A DNA stretch of 64,000 nucleotides, taken from positions 160,136 to 224,135 of the forward strand of contig CANJKZ010000436.1 of the NCBI GenBank assembly GCA_947471745.1. The letters are read 5' to 3'. The notes beneath the pieces were generated by a model. The model worked only from the letters and a program-made list of their open reading frames with translations, had not been told where the DNA came from and did not search any database. Shown here in pieces: positions 35,120 through 48,790 of this stretch. The translations under genes and the position numbers were made by a program. This stretch comes from Closterium sp. Naga37s-1. Taxonomy: Eukaryota; Streptophyta; Zygnematophyceae; Desmidiales; Closteriaceae. Within the stretch, counting starts at the first letter, position 1. Every line of letters begins with the position of its first letter.

Positions 35120-37998
35120 GTGCGCGGACGGGCCTGTCACCTGGCCACGTTCACCCGTCGACCTAGGTCGAGCCTGTACACACTAACTACTGAGCCTCTT
35201 CAGGTAGCTACATCTGCGTCCGCGTCAGGTCAGCTAGCAGCCCCCTATTCGTGTCACCTCCTGTCGCACCAGACTCTCCTTTGGCACCACCGCCTTGGTC
35301 ACCCCTCCCTGCCACGCCTCCGTGGCATGCACTCCCACCTCCTTGTCTCTGGTCTTCCCAGATCTCTGCCTCCCCTCCCACCCTCGCCTGCCCCTCCCTG
35401 CCTTCCCTGTGTCGAGGGGCAGCAGCGCGCCGCTCCTCACTCCTCCTCGTTTCCCCCGACGACTGCTTCCCTGCAGACTCTCCACATGGACGTGTGGGGC
35501 CCAGCCAGCGTCCAGGGACAGGGCCGCGAGCGATACTTTCTACTGGTTGTTGATGACTAATCGCGTTACACCACGGTCTTCCCCTTGCGTAACAAGGGGG
35601 AGGTCCCTGATGTCTTGATCCCTTGGATCCGCGCTGTCCGTCTCCAGCTCCGCGAGCGGTTTGACACGGACCTTCCAGTCCTGCGTCTGCACTCTGACAG
35701 AGGTGGTGAGTTCTCCTCCGACCTCTTGCGGGACTTTTGTCGTGGGGAGGGCATCCTCCACTCGTTCATGCTTCTGGCCTCTCCGCGGCAGAATGGGGGT
35801 TGTGAGCGCCGCATTGGCTTAGTCAGGGAGGTCGCTCGTACCTCCATGATCCATGCGGTTGCTCCCCATTTTCTGTGGCCGTTTGCGGTCTGGTACACTG
35901 CGCACCAGCTCAACCTTTGGCCCCGTGTCTCCTTGCCGGAGACCTCGCCTACACTGCGTTGGACGGGGGAGGTTGGCGATGCATCGGTGTTCCGGGTCTG
36001 GGGCTGTCGTGCCTTTGTCCGCGATACCTCCGCGGACAAGCTTCCTCCCGCGCCGTTCCCTGCGTCTTCCTTGGCTTTCCCCCTGACGCGCCTGGTTGGC
36101 AGTTTTACCCCCCCACCTCGCACCGTGTCCTGCCCCCTCAGGACGTCACGTTCGATGAGTCGGTTCCTTTTTACCATCTCTTCCCCTACCGCACTGCCCC
36201 ACTCCCCCTCTCGCCGCTCTTCTTCACTCCACGTCCCCCTCCGGTAGACCGCGTGCCCCCTCAGGGTCCTGCTCCTTCAGGTGTGTCTCAGGTAGACCCA
36301 CTCCCCTTGGTTGAGCCTGTCGAGGTTACTTGTGACTCTGGTGCTGCTCGGGGTGCTGCATATGGGGGTGCTGAGCCTGCGGTTGCGAAGCCTGAGCGTG
36401 TGGGGCCTGGAGGTGCTCAGCCTGCGAGTGCGGAGCCCAGGGTTGTCGAGCCTGAGCGTGTGGGGCTTGGGGGTGCTGAGCATGCGGGTTTGGAGCTTGG
36501 GGGTGCTGCGTCTCAGCATGCAGAGCCTGGGGGTGCTGAGCATGCGGGTGTGGAGCCTGGGGGTGCTGAGTCTGGGGGTGCTGAGCCTAGGGGTACTGCG
36601 TCTACACTATAGGAGCCTCTCTCACCACAGCAACTGCGCAAGTGGTACACTCAGCGCACACACCTTCGGAGTGGCGCTGCTAGAGCTAGAGGCCCTGCAG
36701 CTGCTAGTCCTGGAGGTGCTAGAGGTACTACTGGTACTGGAGGTACTGGAGGTGCTGGAGCTACCAGTCCTGGAGGTCCTGCAGGTGCCTCGCCCCAGCG
36801 GTCTAGCCAGCGGGAGCCTCTCTCACCACAGCAGCTGCGCGAGTGGTACGCTTGGCGCACCCGCCTCCGGTGTCGCGCTGCTGGAGCTGGAGGCCCTGCC
36901 GCTGGAGGTGCTGGCGCTGGAGGCACTGGTGCTGCTGGTGCTGGAGGTGCTGGTGGTGCTGGCACTACTGGTCCCGGGGGTGCTTGTGCTGGAGGTGATG
37001 GAGCTGCCGGAGCTCGTGGTGCTGTGGGCTCTAGAGCTGGAGGCAGTGGAGCTGGAGGTACTGCAGGTGCTGGAGCTGCTGGTCCTGGAGGTGCTCGTAC
37101 TGGGGGCGCTGGAGCTGCCGGAGCTGGTGGTGCTGCTGGTGCTGGAGGTGCTGGAGGCACTAGAGGTGCTGGAGCTGCTGGTTCTAGAGGTGCTCGTGCT
37201 GGGGGTTCTGGAGCTGCCGAAGCTAGTGGTGCTGCTGGTGCTGGAGGTGCTGGGGGTACTGGAGCTGCTGGAGCTGGTGGTGGTGCTGCTGCTGGAGGTG
37301 CTGGAGGTGCTGGAGGTGCTGGAGCTGCTGGTCCCGGAGGTGCTCGTAATGGAGGTAATGGAGTTGTTGGAGCTGGTGGTGTTGCAGGTGCTGGAGCTGG
37401 AGACCCTGGAGCTGGGGGTGCTGGCGCTGGGGGTGCTGGAGCTGTCAGTACTGGTGCTGGAGGCACTGTGCATCGGCGACTGTTTTTCATTCCGCCGTTG
37501 CCGTCGTCTCTGTCGCCACCTGGCTCGGCACTTTCCCAGGTTCTTAGTCTCCCGTCTTCTACTGGCCGTACTCCTCCCATGCTGTGTCCACCGCCTGACC
37601 AGTCGCAGCCACAGTTACAGCCAGACTCCCCACTGCCTGCCCCTTTTCCTTACACTAAGCAGACTGACTCCCTTACAGAGCGTCGTGAGCCTGCGTCTCA
37701 TCCTGCCTCGCATGTTCGCGCTGTTCGCACTCGTAGGCGTCCTCCTCCTGTCCCCGGCACTCACACTATGGCACTTCATCCTTCCTCTATTCCACTTCGA
37801 GTTCCCCTGCCGTCTCCTCCTGCGTCCTCTCTTCCTGACTTAGTTCGTGCTGCCAGTCCTACTGTCACCCGTCTCCTAGCCACTGTTGTCACCGACCCTT
37901 CGTTTGACTCACTGCTGCCTCTGCCCTTGTTGCTGAGCTTGTCGACTTTGTTGCTAGCTAACGTCTCGACTAAGGGACCCGTAATCGCCTTTACGTAA
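35120..37998 (+). pseudogene. copia integrase and linker, broken (unit 3)
   Basis: HHCC zinc finger (HHRLGHPSL, CLPCVEG), integrase core with the same TAA, frameshift, then the Gly/Ala linker. The linker carries unit-specific Asn and Asp codons (GGAGGTAAT, GGAGGTGAT). Confidence 0.9.
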
Positions 37999-38020
37999 GG
38001 GTGCGGAGTCGTAACCGCAC

Positions 38021-39265
38021 TCTCTTGACTTCAGCACAGCTTTCTTACAGGGCAGCCTGCACGAGGAGATCTGGCTGCGCCGCCCACCTGGCTTCACTGG
38101 GTCGTTTCCTGCAGGTACCCAATAGAGCGTCCAGCGGCTAGTCTACGGTCTTTGCCAGGCGCCTCATGAGTGGCACGACACACTGAGGACTACACTTGTG
38201 GGTCTTGGGTTTGCTCCTTCGACTGCTGACCTGTGGCTGTTTCTGCGCACCGACACTTTGCTGCCGCCGTTCTACATCCTCGTGTACGTCGACGACTTGG
38301 TTTTTGCCACTGCTGACACTGAGGCTGTGACTCTAGTGAAGTCGGAGCTGCGGAAGAGACACACGTGCACAGACCTGGGTGAGCTGCACAGCTATCTTGG
38401 CTTGCAGATCACCCGGGACAGAGCACGGCGCACCATCACCCTGACTCAGTCACACATGGTGCACCAGGTCCTTCAGCGCTTCGGCTTCACTTGGTCCTCG
38501 CCACAGTCCACTCTTGCTACCGGTCATTCGCTCTCAGCTCCACCTCTGGACGAGTCCGTAGAGCTGAGTGGCCCGTATCCAGAGCTTGTGGGCTGCCTCA
38601 TATACCTGATGACCTACACTCGACCTGACCTTGCTTACCCTCTCAGCATCCTGGCATGCTACGTTGCGCCCGGGAGACACCGACCAGAGTACTGGGAGGC
38701 CGTTAAGAGGGTGTTACGCTACTTGTGCAGTATGTCGGGCATGGGGCTCGTGCTTGGAGGACGGAGTCGAGTTGTTCTCACTAGCCACGCAGACGCGTCT
38801 TGGGTTGACAATTTGGCCACGCAGCGGTCGACACAGGGTTACAGTTTCAGCCTTGGCTCCCGTTCTGTTTCTAAGCGGTCTACCCGCTCGTCTTCTATTC
38901 TCCATTCCAGTTGTGAAACTGAGATCTACACAGGGGCCATGGCTGCACAGGAGTTACGCTGGCTCACCTACCTGCTGACCGACTTGGGAGAGCGGCCTAG
39001 TTCACCTCCAGTTTTGTACGTAGACAACAAGGCTATGATTGCCTTGTGTCAGGAGCACAGACTGGAGCACACGACAAAGCACATCACTCTGCATTACGTC
39101 GTTGCTCGAGAGTTGCAGCAGCGTGGTCAGCTTTGTCTTGCTTATGTGGCCACTCAGGCCAACACTGCTGATATATTCACCAAGGCACTTCAGCCTCGTG
39201 ATCATCAGAGTTTCTGTACTGTTTTCGGCCTTGTGCCTACTTTTCCTCACTTGCTCACTTCGTGA
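38021..39265 (+). pseudogene. copia RT (truncated) and RNase H (unit 3)
   Basis: As in the other units: LDFSTAFLQG, TAG at 38,123-38,125, YVDD and RNase H motifs. A few extra substitutions occur near the C-terminus (RLCLAYVATQAN-like region). Confidence 0.92.
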
Positions 39266-39494
39266 CTTTGCTTATACTGTGATCTATATACTTGTACCTG
39301 CATTCTTACACTTGCTAGGTTGTGATCACTGTACTACTTGTTCCTATTTATATAACTCTGCATGTGAACTGGCCTTGTGGCCATTTGCTTGTGCTCAGAG
39401 TGTGTGGTGACTTTGTGATCCACGCTGAGCTTGCTTTGCTTTTCTTGACTGGTCTTGTGACCCCTTGTTCTCCCCCACTTTGCCTATGGGGGTG

Positions 39495-39625
39495 TGTCAA
39501 ACTGTTATGTTCTGTGTTGTGTAGGCTGTAGTGGGGTAGCCTATATGGGGTACAACCCAATTAGGGTTAGTACTTGTATCACTTTCTTACTCAATGCAAT
39601 CATTCCTGCTCATTAGATTCTGACA
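39495..39625 (+). repeat. copia right LTR (unit 3)
   Basis: 131 bp, TGTCA to TGACA, after the polypurine tract. Confidence 0.75.
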
Positions 39626-41406
39626 CGGTCGGCATGTGACCGACCTGGCACTTGCGCAATGTGCGTGATGGTGTACGACGTGCTCAACTGTCTATCTGCA
39701 TCTGGAAAGTAGGTGCGTGCACGTGCGCTATAGACATCTGCGGTTGCAATGCTGACAAGCTGCCGTAGTGCAGCGCTGGCATGTCAACGACTTGATGTGT
39801 TGGCAAGCCGCCTTCCAGCTGCGTTGGCACGCCATCGATTTGCCGCGCTGGCAAGCCGCCTCTGTGCTGCGCTGGAGGTCGACCTGCTTGTCTGCTAGGC
39901 TTGTTAGGTCCCTGATCTAGTTATTGTTGCCAATTCCATTTGCATCAATGTTCTCCGATTGTTTTTGTGAAACTCTTGCTCTTTTGCCTTGCGAACACAC
40001 AAGTGTTAGGGAATACAAGGAACCATAGTCCAGCACCCAGTGTAGAGTGACTCTCCGCATGGTGGGGGGAGCACGGACAGCCCCTTAGATTACCTTCAGA
40101 TTAGTAGCCAACTTATCACACACCTAAGTTATTGCTACCCTGGCAGCCCAAGTAGACCATGGTGCCCACCTCCAGAGAAGCTAGAGGCATGGAGGAGACC
40201 TTGGGGGCACAAGAGTGCTCGACGACGCCACACGGCTGGCGTGACATCAACTCCTGCTATCAGGAATCTATACCTTCTGCTAGTATTGAATAAGCTGAAA
40301 TCATATGTAGCAAGCACAGCTAGAGTAGTTTCGCTGTTGGATTACAGTGCCGGGTACGAGATCGCTGGATAAGAGATGTAGGAGGTCAATCAGATCTAGA
40401 TCTGGTCTTGACCTCCAATATCTTGTTTCCATGATTGAAATTGGTTGGGTTTTCTAGGTCATAAGCGGTGAATTCGGTGGCAAGGAAGAAAATTGTTGGA
40501 AACAAGTTTCTTAGGCAAATTCGTGGAATGGGGTGGGCTATGAAAAACGGTTTCAACAATTTGTGCTCCCATTTTTGCGCATAAAATCCTGCACTACCTA
40601 CTAGATTTCTAGGTTTCTTTACCTGCCCAGGATTTTTGTCACCTGCCTGTCCGAGTGTCAAACCAGCGTCATTTTTCTCGAAGGTTGTGCCCGCACTGCA
40701 CCCGCCATCGCACAGGGACGGTTGGCCAGGGGCAGATGCATTCAGTGGGGGGAGGGGCGTGCAGTGGGGCAGGATTCCTAACCCGATCCAACCTCGGGTC
40801 GGTCAAGTTGACCTTGCATAACAGGCTGACCTATTACACCGAGATCAGCCTGTTCAGACCTGTCACCTGTCCTTGCCCAATAGCCAGGTCATGTCGGACT
40901 CAAGTCTAGGCTAGACCTAGGGTTAAGCAAACAGCGGACTCAAACATGTTCGGTTCGAACGAGCAACTCTGATGACGCTGATTGAGTCGGAAACAAGCAA
41001 ACAGCTGGTATTTGTTAAAGAAGTCTTGTCACAAAAAGAAAAGGGAAAAACAAGTTCAGATACATTTTCAATCATGCCCACAAACGCACACCACTACTGC
41101 TGCTGCTGCTGCTGCAGTCCTGCTGATGCACTGTGCTGCTGCCTCTTCTGCTTGCATGGCAGACTACCATCTGCTTGTGCCACATCCCAAAAACGTTTGG
41201 GCCGAACCCCCCCCCCCCCCCCTCAGGTTACCCACTGCTTACCCTGTGGCGGGATACCCCGTGGTCCTTGTCTAGGTGACCCGCGGGTAACCTCGACCAC
41301 AATCACCTCCCGTGGTGACCCCGAGGTCACCCATTGGAGACCCCTCCCATCATGCGGGAGCGAATCACACGCGAGTCGCTTTCGCACTATGCTATACATC
41401 GCCAAC
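39626..41406. other. No gene recognised; contains a 293-bp insertion (unit 3)
   Basis: Equivalent of 4,178-5,727. About 55 bp found in units 1 and 2 after CCTCGGGTCGG are replaced by the 293-bp segment at 40,801-41,093. A short CTG run (41,097-41,115) and 16 C (41,207-41,222) follow. Confidence 0.7.
40801..41093. repeat. 293-bp dispersed segment, copy in unit 3
   Basis: Matches 56,486-56,778 over its full length with two mismatches by reading and no gap. It begins with the palindrome GGTCAAGTTGACC and ends ACGCACACCA. It is absent from units 1 and 2. No target duplication, poly-A tail or inverted ends were seen. Confidence 0.9.
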
Positions 41407-43794
41407 ATTACAGAATTTTGCAAACAGTACGTGAACGACTACCTACAGTTTATTGGCGAACAAATTAGCGCTAAAAAGAAAACAAAAATCTGATATAGCC
41501 ACAACTACTTTTGTTAAAAACAAAAAATAATATTGCTTAGTATAGTTTCGCAACAATGAATTCCACCATAAATGAGATTTGACAAATTCACATATTATTT
41601 TTTTATTTTGTGACTGGTTGCAGTGATTAGCGCTTTGCACATTTTGATCTGCACATTTCATATACAACATTACGAACAACAATGTTACTAATTGGCCACT
41701 TTCTAGCATGCACCCTACATGCAGCATGTTGTAGACACTGTAATACTCACTAAGGAAAGCTCCTGCACAAACCTCACTACCCAATGCATTATGTTGTTCT
41801 CCTACAGCATACAATAACAAACGAGATAGCAGGAACAAACGACATAGCAGGTTCTTACCTCACGAATACATGACAAAGCATGACAAAATCGCCTTCCGTA
41901 TTCTGCATAGAGTGGCGACATTCAGCCAGGGGGGGGGTGGGGTAAGAGTGAGGAATGAGTAGTGAGAACAGGAGAAATATTAGTGCACGAGGAAACATAT
42001 AGAGGACCCGGATGGATTGGGAAACAACGTTGTCACGCCGCTGGTGTCTATTATGCACCGAATGCTCACGAGAAAAGAAGTCTTTTCAGATAGGAAGCTG
42101 ATGTCTTGGTGATACGCCATCTGCAAAACCTTGCGGTGAAGGCAACGAATTGCAAGGAAACAAATCGTGTGATGGCGAGAAGGCATGAGGGAAACCTGGA
42201 TGCCGACAAATAAAACGGCGGCAATAGAAAACATAGTGATGCCATGAAGCAAGCGGAATGAGTGACGCTCATCCTGAAACCCCATCGTACAGCATTTCAA
42301 CTCACCTTACGACGAGCGCCAATTCTTAGGTCGATACGCGTAGACCTTGGGAAGATCATGCATCACTCCCGTGTTCGATAATCTGCCATGAAGATACGAT
42401 CGTGAACTACGATAGATTAGATGCAAGTCATTGAAACAGCGGCAACATCTAAAATACTATGACATCGCTAGTAGAAAGGGGAAGGAGCCTATTTCCTAAA
42501 TGCGTAAGCAAAACCTAACCACCATTAGAAGCTCATCATAGTTAATCGAGACAACCTGCTACTTGTTCAAGTAAGCAGCGTGGAGCTCTCGTTGTAACTG
42601 CTCTACGTGAGTATCATGAGCTGAAAACGACATAAGGAATGACGAGTGAGAAACAGGATGGATGAGGATAAGTACTTGAAAGGTGCTGGGAGAGAAGAGG
42701 CAGTAGAAGGTGTTGTCGAAGAGCTCCGATTGGTTGGTGAACTAGATTGTGCCACGTAACCCAACCCATCACTGGAACTACCATATGTTGAACGATGTGA
42801 TAGTAAACCCAGAATCGGAGAAGACACAATCGTAATTTGTCAATTCGACATGTTGAGAAACGAAGTGTACAGTAAAAGGCTTACCCACCATTCCCGTACG
42901 TGGCTGCCTTGGCAGATTCAAAGTAGTGACAAAATAGGCAGGGCCATGAACTTTCCCGCCGAAGTTGGTTGGGGTAGCCTCGGGGTACTCTCCCAAACCG
43001 TAAACCGATTCGATTGGTCGAATGTTCTGTTACCACGTTGGGCGCTACGGTTGGCGGTTGTCGCTGACGTCGCCACCGTCTGGGGTAAGCTGTAGGTAAC
43101 TTTAGAGTGAACTTGTGGGTCTCCTTGTGAGGGTGACTCTGGGGTCACCATCATTCTCAAAGTGATTTCGGCTGAGCGAATTTTGGGATGCAGAAGGAGA
43201 AAGCTCAGCTGTCAATTGCATGCTTCCTGAGATACCATCTCCTTGTGGCAGAATCTGAGAACCAACGTCTGGCTTCATGCTTCACATGTGAGATCGGTCG
43301 CCATTGGCATGCCTAGGCATGGCTGGAAAGCATGTTTTTCCCTCATGACCTGCCTCTCCTGCTCCCTCCCACCCCCCCGGTGTGGGCTGGACAGCAGGGT
43401 GCAGGGGAACACATGTATCACGCTGATTCTTGCCTAGTCACCTTCTGCCCCTGTCACCTTCTCCCTGTCACCTTCTCCCTGTCACCTCCTCCCTGTCACC
43501 TTCTCCCTGTCACCTTCTCCCTGTCACCTCCTCCCTGTCACCTTCTCCCTATCACCTTCTCCCTGTCACCTTCTCCCTGTCACCTTCTCCCTGTCCCCTT
43601 CTCCCTGTCCCCTTCTCCCTGTCACCTTCTCCCTGTCACCTTCTCCCTGTCACCTTTTGCCCCTGTCCCCTTCTCCCTGTCACCTTCTTCCTGTCACCTT
43701 CTGCCCCTGTCACCTTCTCCCTGTCACTGTCTCTCCTTTTCCCCACCTCTCCCCACTCCCCTCTCAGGTTCGGGCTGGACAGCAGGGCGTTGGG
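41407..43794. repeat. 2.35-kb repeat module (unit 3)
   Basis: Resident copy with a longer 14-bp array (43,436-43,730). A minus-strand open frame at its left end (to 41,838) extends further than in other copies through a point change. Confidence 0.75.
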
Positions 43795-44177
43795 CCACAC
43801 CAAGTTGGCACGATCCTGCACACACTGCAAACTCTTTGCTCAGATTGGGGCACCTGCTGCGTTTCCAGTGCACTCGCGGCATGACTTCCTCACCCAACCG
43901 TCGCATTGAGCATTACACGACCTAAACGAAAGCTTCAGATTTTGCGGGTCCTAAGCTTGGTGTCTGCTGTATGGGTCTTTAGACTCGACGAGAGCTGAGT
44001 TTTGAAACGCGCACATGTTTCACACTAGCTATGTTTTGCAAGTGCTTATGTAAGCAAAATAAAAGGTTCATGTAACAAGCCTGTAGAATGAATGGAAGTT
44101 GACTAGAAAACACATAACATCAAAGGTGCTCTAAAAGTCTATATGTCTTAACAATCTTGTATTGTGTCGTACTCCTG

Positions 44178-44211
<34 letters not shown>

Positions 44212-44513
44212 ACACACACACACACACATACACACACACACATCAGTTGCTCCATCAGTAAGAAATTTGCACATCAGCATTTGATAGTATGATCTCTTTT
44301 CGTTTTATTTCGCCTAACTCGTTGCAGCACACACTCACATTGGACTGACGTTTTTCCCATATGGAGGTGCATCATCACCCTCTACAATTATGAGGCAGCT
44401 TAGAGATTATTCACACTCTTGTAAGGGCACAGACCCATATAGTGAGTGTCATAAAGGCGAAACACCCATTTATTCACAGCTCAGACCACGTCTTATAAAG
44501 GTGAATCATCCTG
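43795..44513. other. Probable RLK 3' UTR and downstream DNA (unit 3)
   Basis: No coding sequence. CA/CATA microsatellite at 44,178-44,243, - strand AATAAA at 44,304-44,309. Confidence 0.45.
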
Positions 44514-45532
44514 TTATCCTGAGGCCTGCTCTCCAATCTTCATAATTTCCGTGTCGAGGCTTGCGACACCGGCGACAACATCCTTCATCTCCTGCACCTG
44601 CGCATCCACCTTGACTGCAGCACACAGCACCTCTTTCCCCCCCACTGCCTCGCGAATGGCCTGCAGCTCGTTGGCAACCTGCAGCATGCTTGGGCGGTCT
44701 GCAGTGCGCTCTCCAGTGCAGGCGAGGGAGATCTGAGCCACTCGCAGCACAGCTTCAGCAGGGGCGTCCATGGTGGGGTCCATGAGGCTCCCCACGTCAT
44801 TCTTGGACAGGCACTCCGCCACCTGAGGGGGTTGAGAAGATTGAGGGTGGGAGAAGGTGGAGAGTTTGGAGAGGGTGGAGGGTTTGCAGGGTGTGGAGGG
44901 AGTGTTGAAAGGTGGAGCAGGTGGAGGGACTGGGAGGGGACATATATGGTATTCAAGAAGCTGGAAATATTTCCTTTGGAGAATATGTTATTTGAGTCTT
45001 TGGAAGTACCGGCAAGTGGTGCTCACCCACAGAGTGATCTGACGTCCCTGTGAGGACCACTAGTGTAAAATGGATGAGGAAAGAAAGGAAGTACCACAAC
45101 CACACATGTGGTAGTGGCGGAAGGTGGTTTCATGGGTTGAGGTAATTGCATACGCGGTGGTCCCATGGGATAAGCACTTACCCACGGAGTGATCTTCCAG
45201 CTCTCTCCAGCAGTTTCCGAGATTGGCTCTCGTCCCGTGAGGACCACCAACATGAGCACTCCAAAGCTGAAAAAAAAGCGGACATGTTCAAAGGCACAGA
45301 ATGTTCAGGGCACAAGATGGCAGAGGAAGAGAAGAGGGGAGAGGCACATGCTTTTCAGATAAGTTTTATTTCCTGACCGCAACATGTACAGGTCCATATA
45401 TCACACACACATAAGATTTGGGGCGGGTCTTATTGGGTGCTGACTCCTACTACAATGCATTTCTAGTTTCTCCTTTACTGAATACTATGCACTTCAAGCA
45501 AGGACTTTTGTACGCATCACTGCTTCACATGT

Positions 45533-45837
45533 ACACCTCACTGGCCCACCTGCACACATCGCTGGCAGCGGTGCCTTGGAGTAGACTGGATCCCCATAGG
45601 GCCTTTGCAATGATCACCTCTACACCTCACTGGCCCACCTGCACACATCGCTGGCAGCGGTGCCTTGGAGTAGACTGGATCCCCATAGGGCCTTTGCAAT
45701 GATCACCTCTACACCTCACTGGCCCACCTGCACACATCGCTGGCAACGGTGCCTTGGAGTAGACTGGATCCCCATAGGGCCTTTGCAATGATCACCTCTA
45801 CACCTCACTGGCCCACCTGTACACATCACTGCCTCAC
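45533..45837. repeat. 89-bp minisatellite (unit 3, three full copies)
   Basis: Same exon-derived repeat as in unit 1, adjoining the exon at 45,838. Confidence 0.85.
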
Positions 45838-46734
45838 CTGTACACATCGCTGGCTGCAGTGGCCTTGGACGTGATGGAGTAGACCGGATCCACATAGCCC
45901 GGTGTGCCCATGATGCGCGTTGTGCCCACGGTTGTGCCCTCCCCCATCCTCAGCAGACCAAAGTCGGCAATCTTCACCTGGTGACGGCATTGTAGCATGA
46001 GGAATTAATCACTCAGTGAGAACTCTGGTCGCTTGTGATGCCATCCACAAAAGAGCATGAAATGTAAGTAAAAGGGTTTGTGAGTGGGCTGAGTAAATGG
46101 TTGCTGTGAGAAACGATATATGAAGTTGAAAGACATTCCAGCCATAGTTGGTGTAGTGTTGTGCCAATGACCCCTCGTTCAAACTTATATATATATATAT
46201 ATATATGTATATGTATATATATATCATCTTCACTAGACAGGATCCACTACGACGACCAAGCTTGCCTGCATGCTGTTGGTGATGAGGACGTTGGCAGGCT
46301 TGATGTCGCGATGCACGATGCCAAAGCCGTGGAGGTATTCGAAGCCCCGTGCCAAGCCGATGAGAATGTCCAGCCGCTGCTTCAGAGTCAGAGGGCAGGA
46401 TGCCTCTGCAAGAAACACGTGGCAGGGGATGAGTGGAAAAGGATGAATGGTAAAGGACGAATGGCACAGGCATATGATTGGCACAACATATAATGGCACA
46501 GCATATGATTGGCACAGCATATGATCGGCACAGCATGAGTGGCAGAGGATGAATTGCAGAGGATGAATGACAGGGGACGAGTGGCAGCAGACAAGTGGCA
46601 GAGGATGTGTAGAGGATGAGTGATAGAGGAAGGGTGGTAGAGGATGGGTGGTAAAGCGTGAGTGGCAGAGCATGAATGACAAAGCACAGGTTGCCTCTGC
46701 AAGGATGTGCAGCATAAGTGGCACATCATATAAT

Positions 46735-46795
46735 TGCACGGCATATTTATGACACAACATCTGCGCACGGCATATTTATGACACAACATCTGCGC
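46735..46795. repeat. 27-bp local duplication (unit 3 only)
   Basis: The sequence starting CGGCATATTTATGACACAAC occurs twice in a row here and once in units 1 and 2. It lies in the intron before the catalytic-loop exon. Confidence 0.85.
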
Positions 46796-48469
46796 AGCAC
46801 AGCACGCCATCTGCGTGGCACAGCAAAAAACACGCTGGAGGAGTATCACGCATACTTGGACCAATCCATCTGTTAAGGTCGCCATTGGGCACATATTCAT
46901 AGATCAGAACTTGCTCTGGCCGAGTCCTCAAGTCTCCTCCGATCGCAAATCCAAGGAGCTTCACAATGTTGGGATGGTTCTTGTCGGCCATCTGCTGGAT
47001 CTGATCCACACAGCCAGAGGAAAAGAAACAAATATGATCAGGGATGACAGAACAAATGGGAAGCAGCCAAGGGAATGTCCTAAATTTACCAGCATTGAAG
47101 ACACGATCTATAATTAGTTGAACAGCAAAAGACATCATGGCAATGTAACATTTCAATAGAGCATATAAATCTTGACGTGGGATTGAAAATGATGTCACTG
47201 ACACATGCCATCTTATCACGGCTCACCATGGTTCACCATGGCTCACTGACAAAACATACCACTGCAATAAAATTTGCAACCTTCACATGTGCAGCTCACT
47301 CACTGACCTCTTTCTGAAAGTCCACGTCGATCAGCTTGGCACGCTTGACAGCCCACATGGTAATGCCATCGCAGGGGAGACACACCCTTGTACACATCGC
47401 CAAAGGCACCCGAGCCCAGCTGGTTGTCCTCGGACCAGTCATTGGTGGCCTTGAGGACTTCTGCTAGTGAGAATTCGGTGCAGTGCGAGGATGCCAGGCT
47501 GCTCCCCGAGCCTGCTCGTGGGGTCATATGTGAAAGGAGGTGCATGGGTGCAGGGGAAAATGCCTGGGCACGAGTTGAGTGGAGTCGAGTCAGGTCGAGT
47601 TCGGCCGGCCTCAGTCGAATCATGTGACGAGTCGAGTCCCATGACTTGGCCCAACATTCTAGGGAATTGATTTGCGGCGTGCCAATCAGTTCACGGGATA
47701 TTCTACACAGAGCCTCTACGAATCTTTGCAGCTCCAAAACCTGGAAACTGAGATTTAGACCATCTACTGCCTCAACACCTTGTGCCACTTAAGTTCCAGA
47801 GCTGTGTGGCCATGCATACAGGCCTGTACGCTGGGGATTGAAGTGAATGCGTGCGCCAAGCCACGCTGTTAGTGGGGAGTCGATCTCACTCATTTCATGG
47901 CAAGAGATTTGAGAGCTCGGTTTCGGCTGCTGGATTTTGTCGAGTCGAGCATGATTAGTCTTGCAGACTTGCATGCAGATGTCTAAGTTCATGCAATGGA
48001 GAACTTGCTCCTCACTTATCGCCATGGTTGAAACAAGACAGGGTTTGGTTATTCAGAATGAACTCTTCTGGTCGCTTTGTCTCCCTACCTTGTGGTTTCA
48101 GCTTGATCTTGTGTGTGAAGTAAAGCAGAGTTGCACCAAGAAGTAGGAGAATGACCATAGCGGCAACAACAATGCCAATGATGGCGCCCAATGACACTGT
48201 ACCCGCACCTCCTGCTGAGGAAGAGTTGCAGTGGGGATTGCATGAAGGTTATAACTAGAAGAGTTATCAAGAGGGCGTGATAACGTGTGAGCAATAAACG
48301 TTCAGCCAAGCAGGCAAGTGCGCAAAAAACGATCAGAAGGGTGATGCTCCGCGGTAAGAGAGCCTAGATTGATCGTAATTTTGCATGATCTCAATGCGAG
48401 AAAACTCTACACCCCTCTTATTGTCCAAAGTAGGTGAGGTGCTTTTTAATAATTCGGGCAAGCATTGTG

Positions 48470-48790
48470 TCATGCCTTGTCCCATGCCTTGTGCCCATGC
48501 ATTCTGCCATGCCTTGTGCCATGCATTGTGCCCATGCATTGCGCCATGCGTTGTGCCATGGCTTGTGCCATGCATTGTGCAACGCCTTGTCCCATGACTT
48601 GTGCCCATGCATTGTGCCATGCGATGTGTGTGTGTCATGTCTTGTGCCATGCATTGTCCCATGCTCTGTGCCATGCCTTGTGCTCATGCCTTGTGCTCAT
48701 GCCTTGTGCTCATGCCTTGTGCTCATGCCTTGTGTTCATTGTGCTCATGCCTTGTGCCATGCCTTGTGCCATGCCTTGTGCCATGCATTG
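48470..48790. repeat. 12-bp CATGCCTTGTGC minisatellite (unit 3)
   Basis: Same array as in units 1 and 2, but with internal gains and losses, for example a TTCATTGTGCTCATG join near 48,735. Confidence 0.9.

Larger units (their letters stand above)
33937..39625 (+). mobile_element. Ty1/copia retrotransposon remnant (unit 3)
   Basis: Same order as in unit 2. Shared lesions are TAA in integrase (35,558-35,560), the integrase frameshift near 36,040, the linker TAG at about 36,610, the RT fingers deletion and the RT TAG (38,123-38,125). It differs by having TGG instead of TAG in the linker at about 36,853, so it keeps one sense codon lost in units 1 and 2. Confidence 0.92.
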
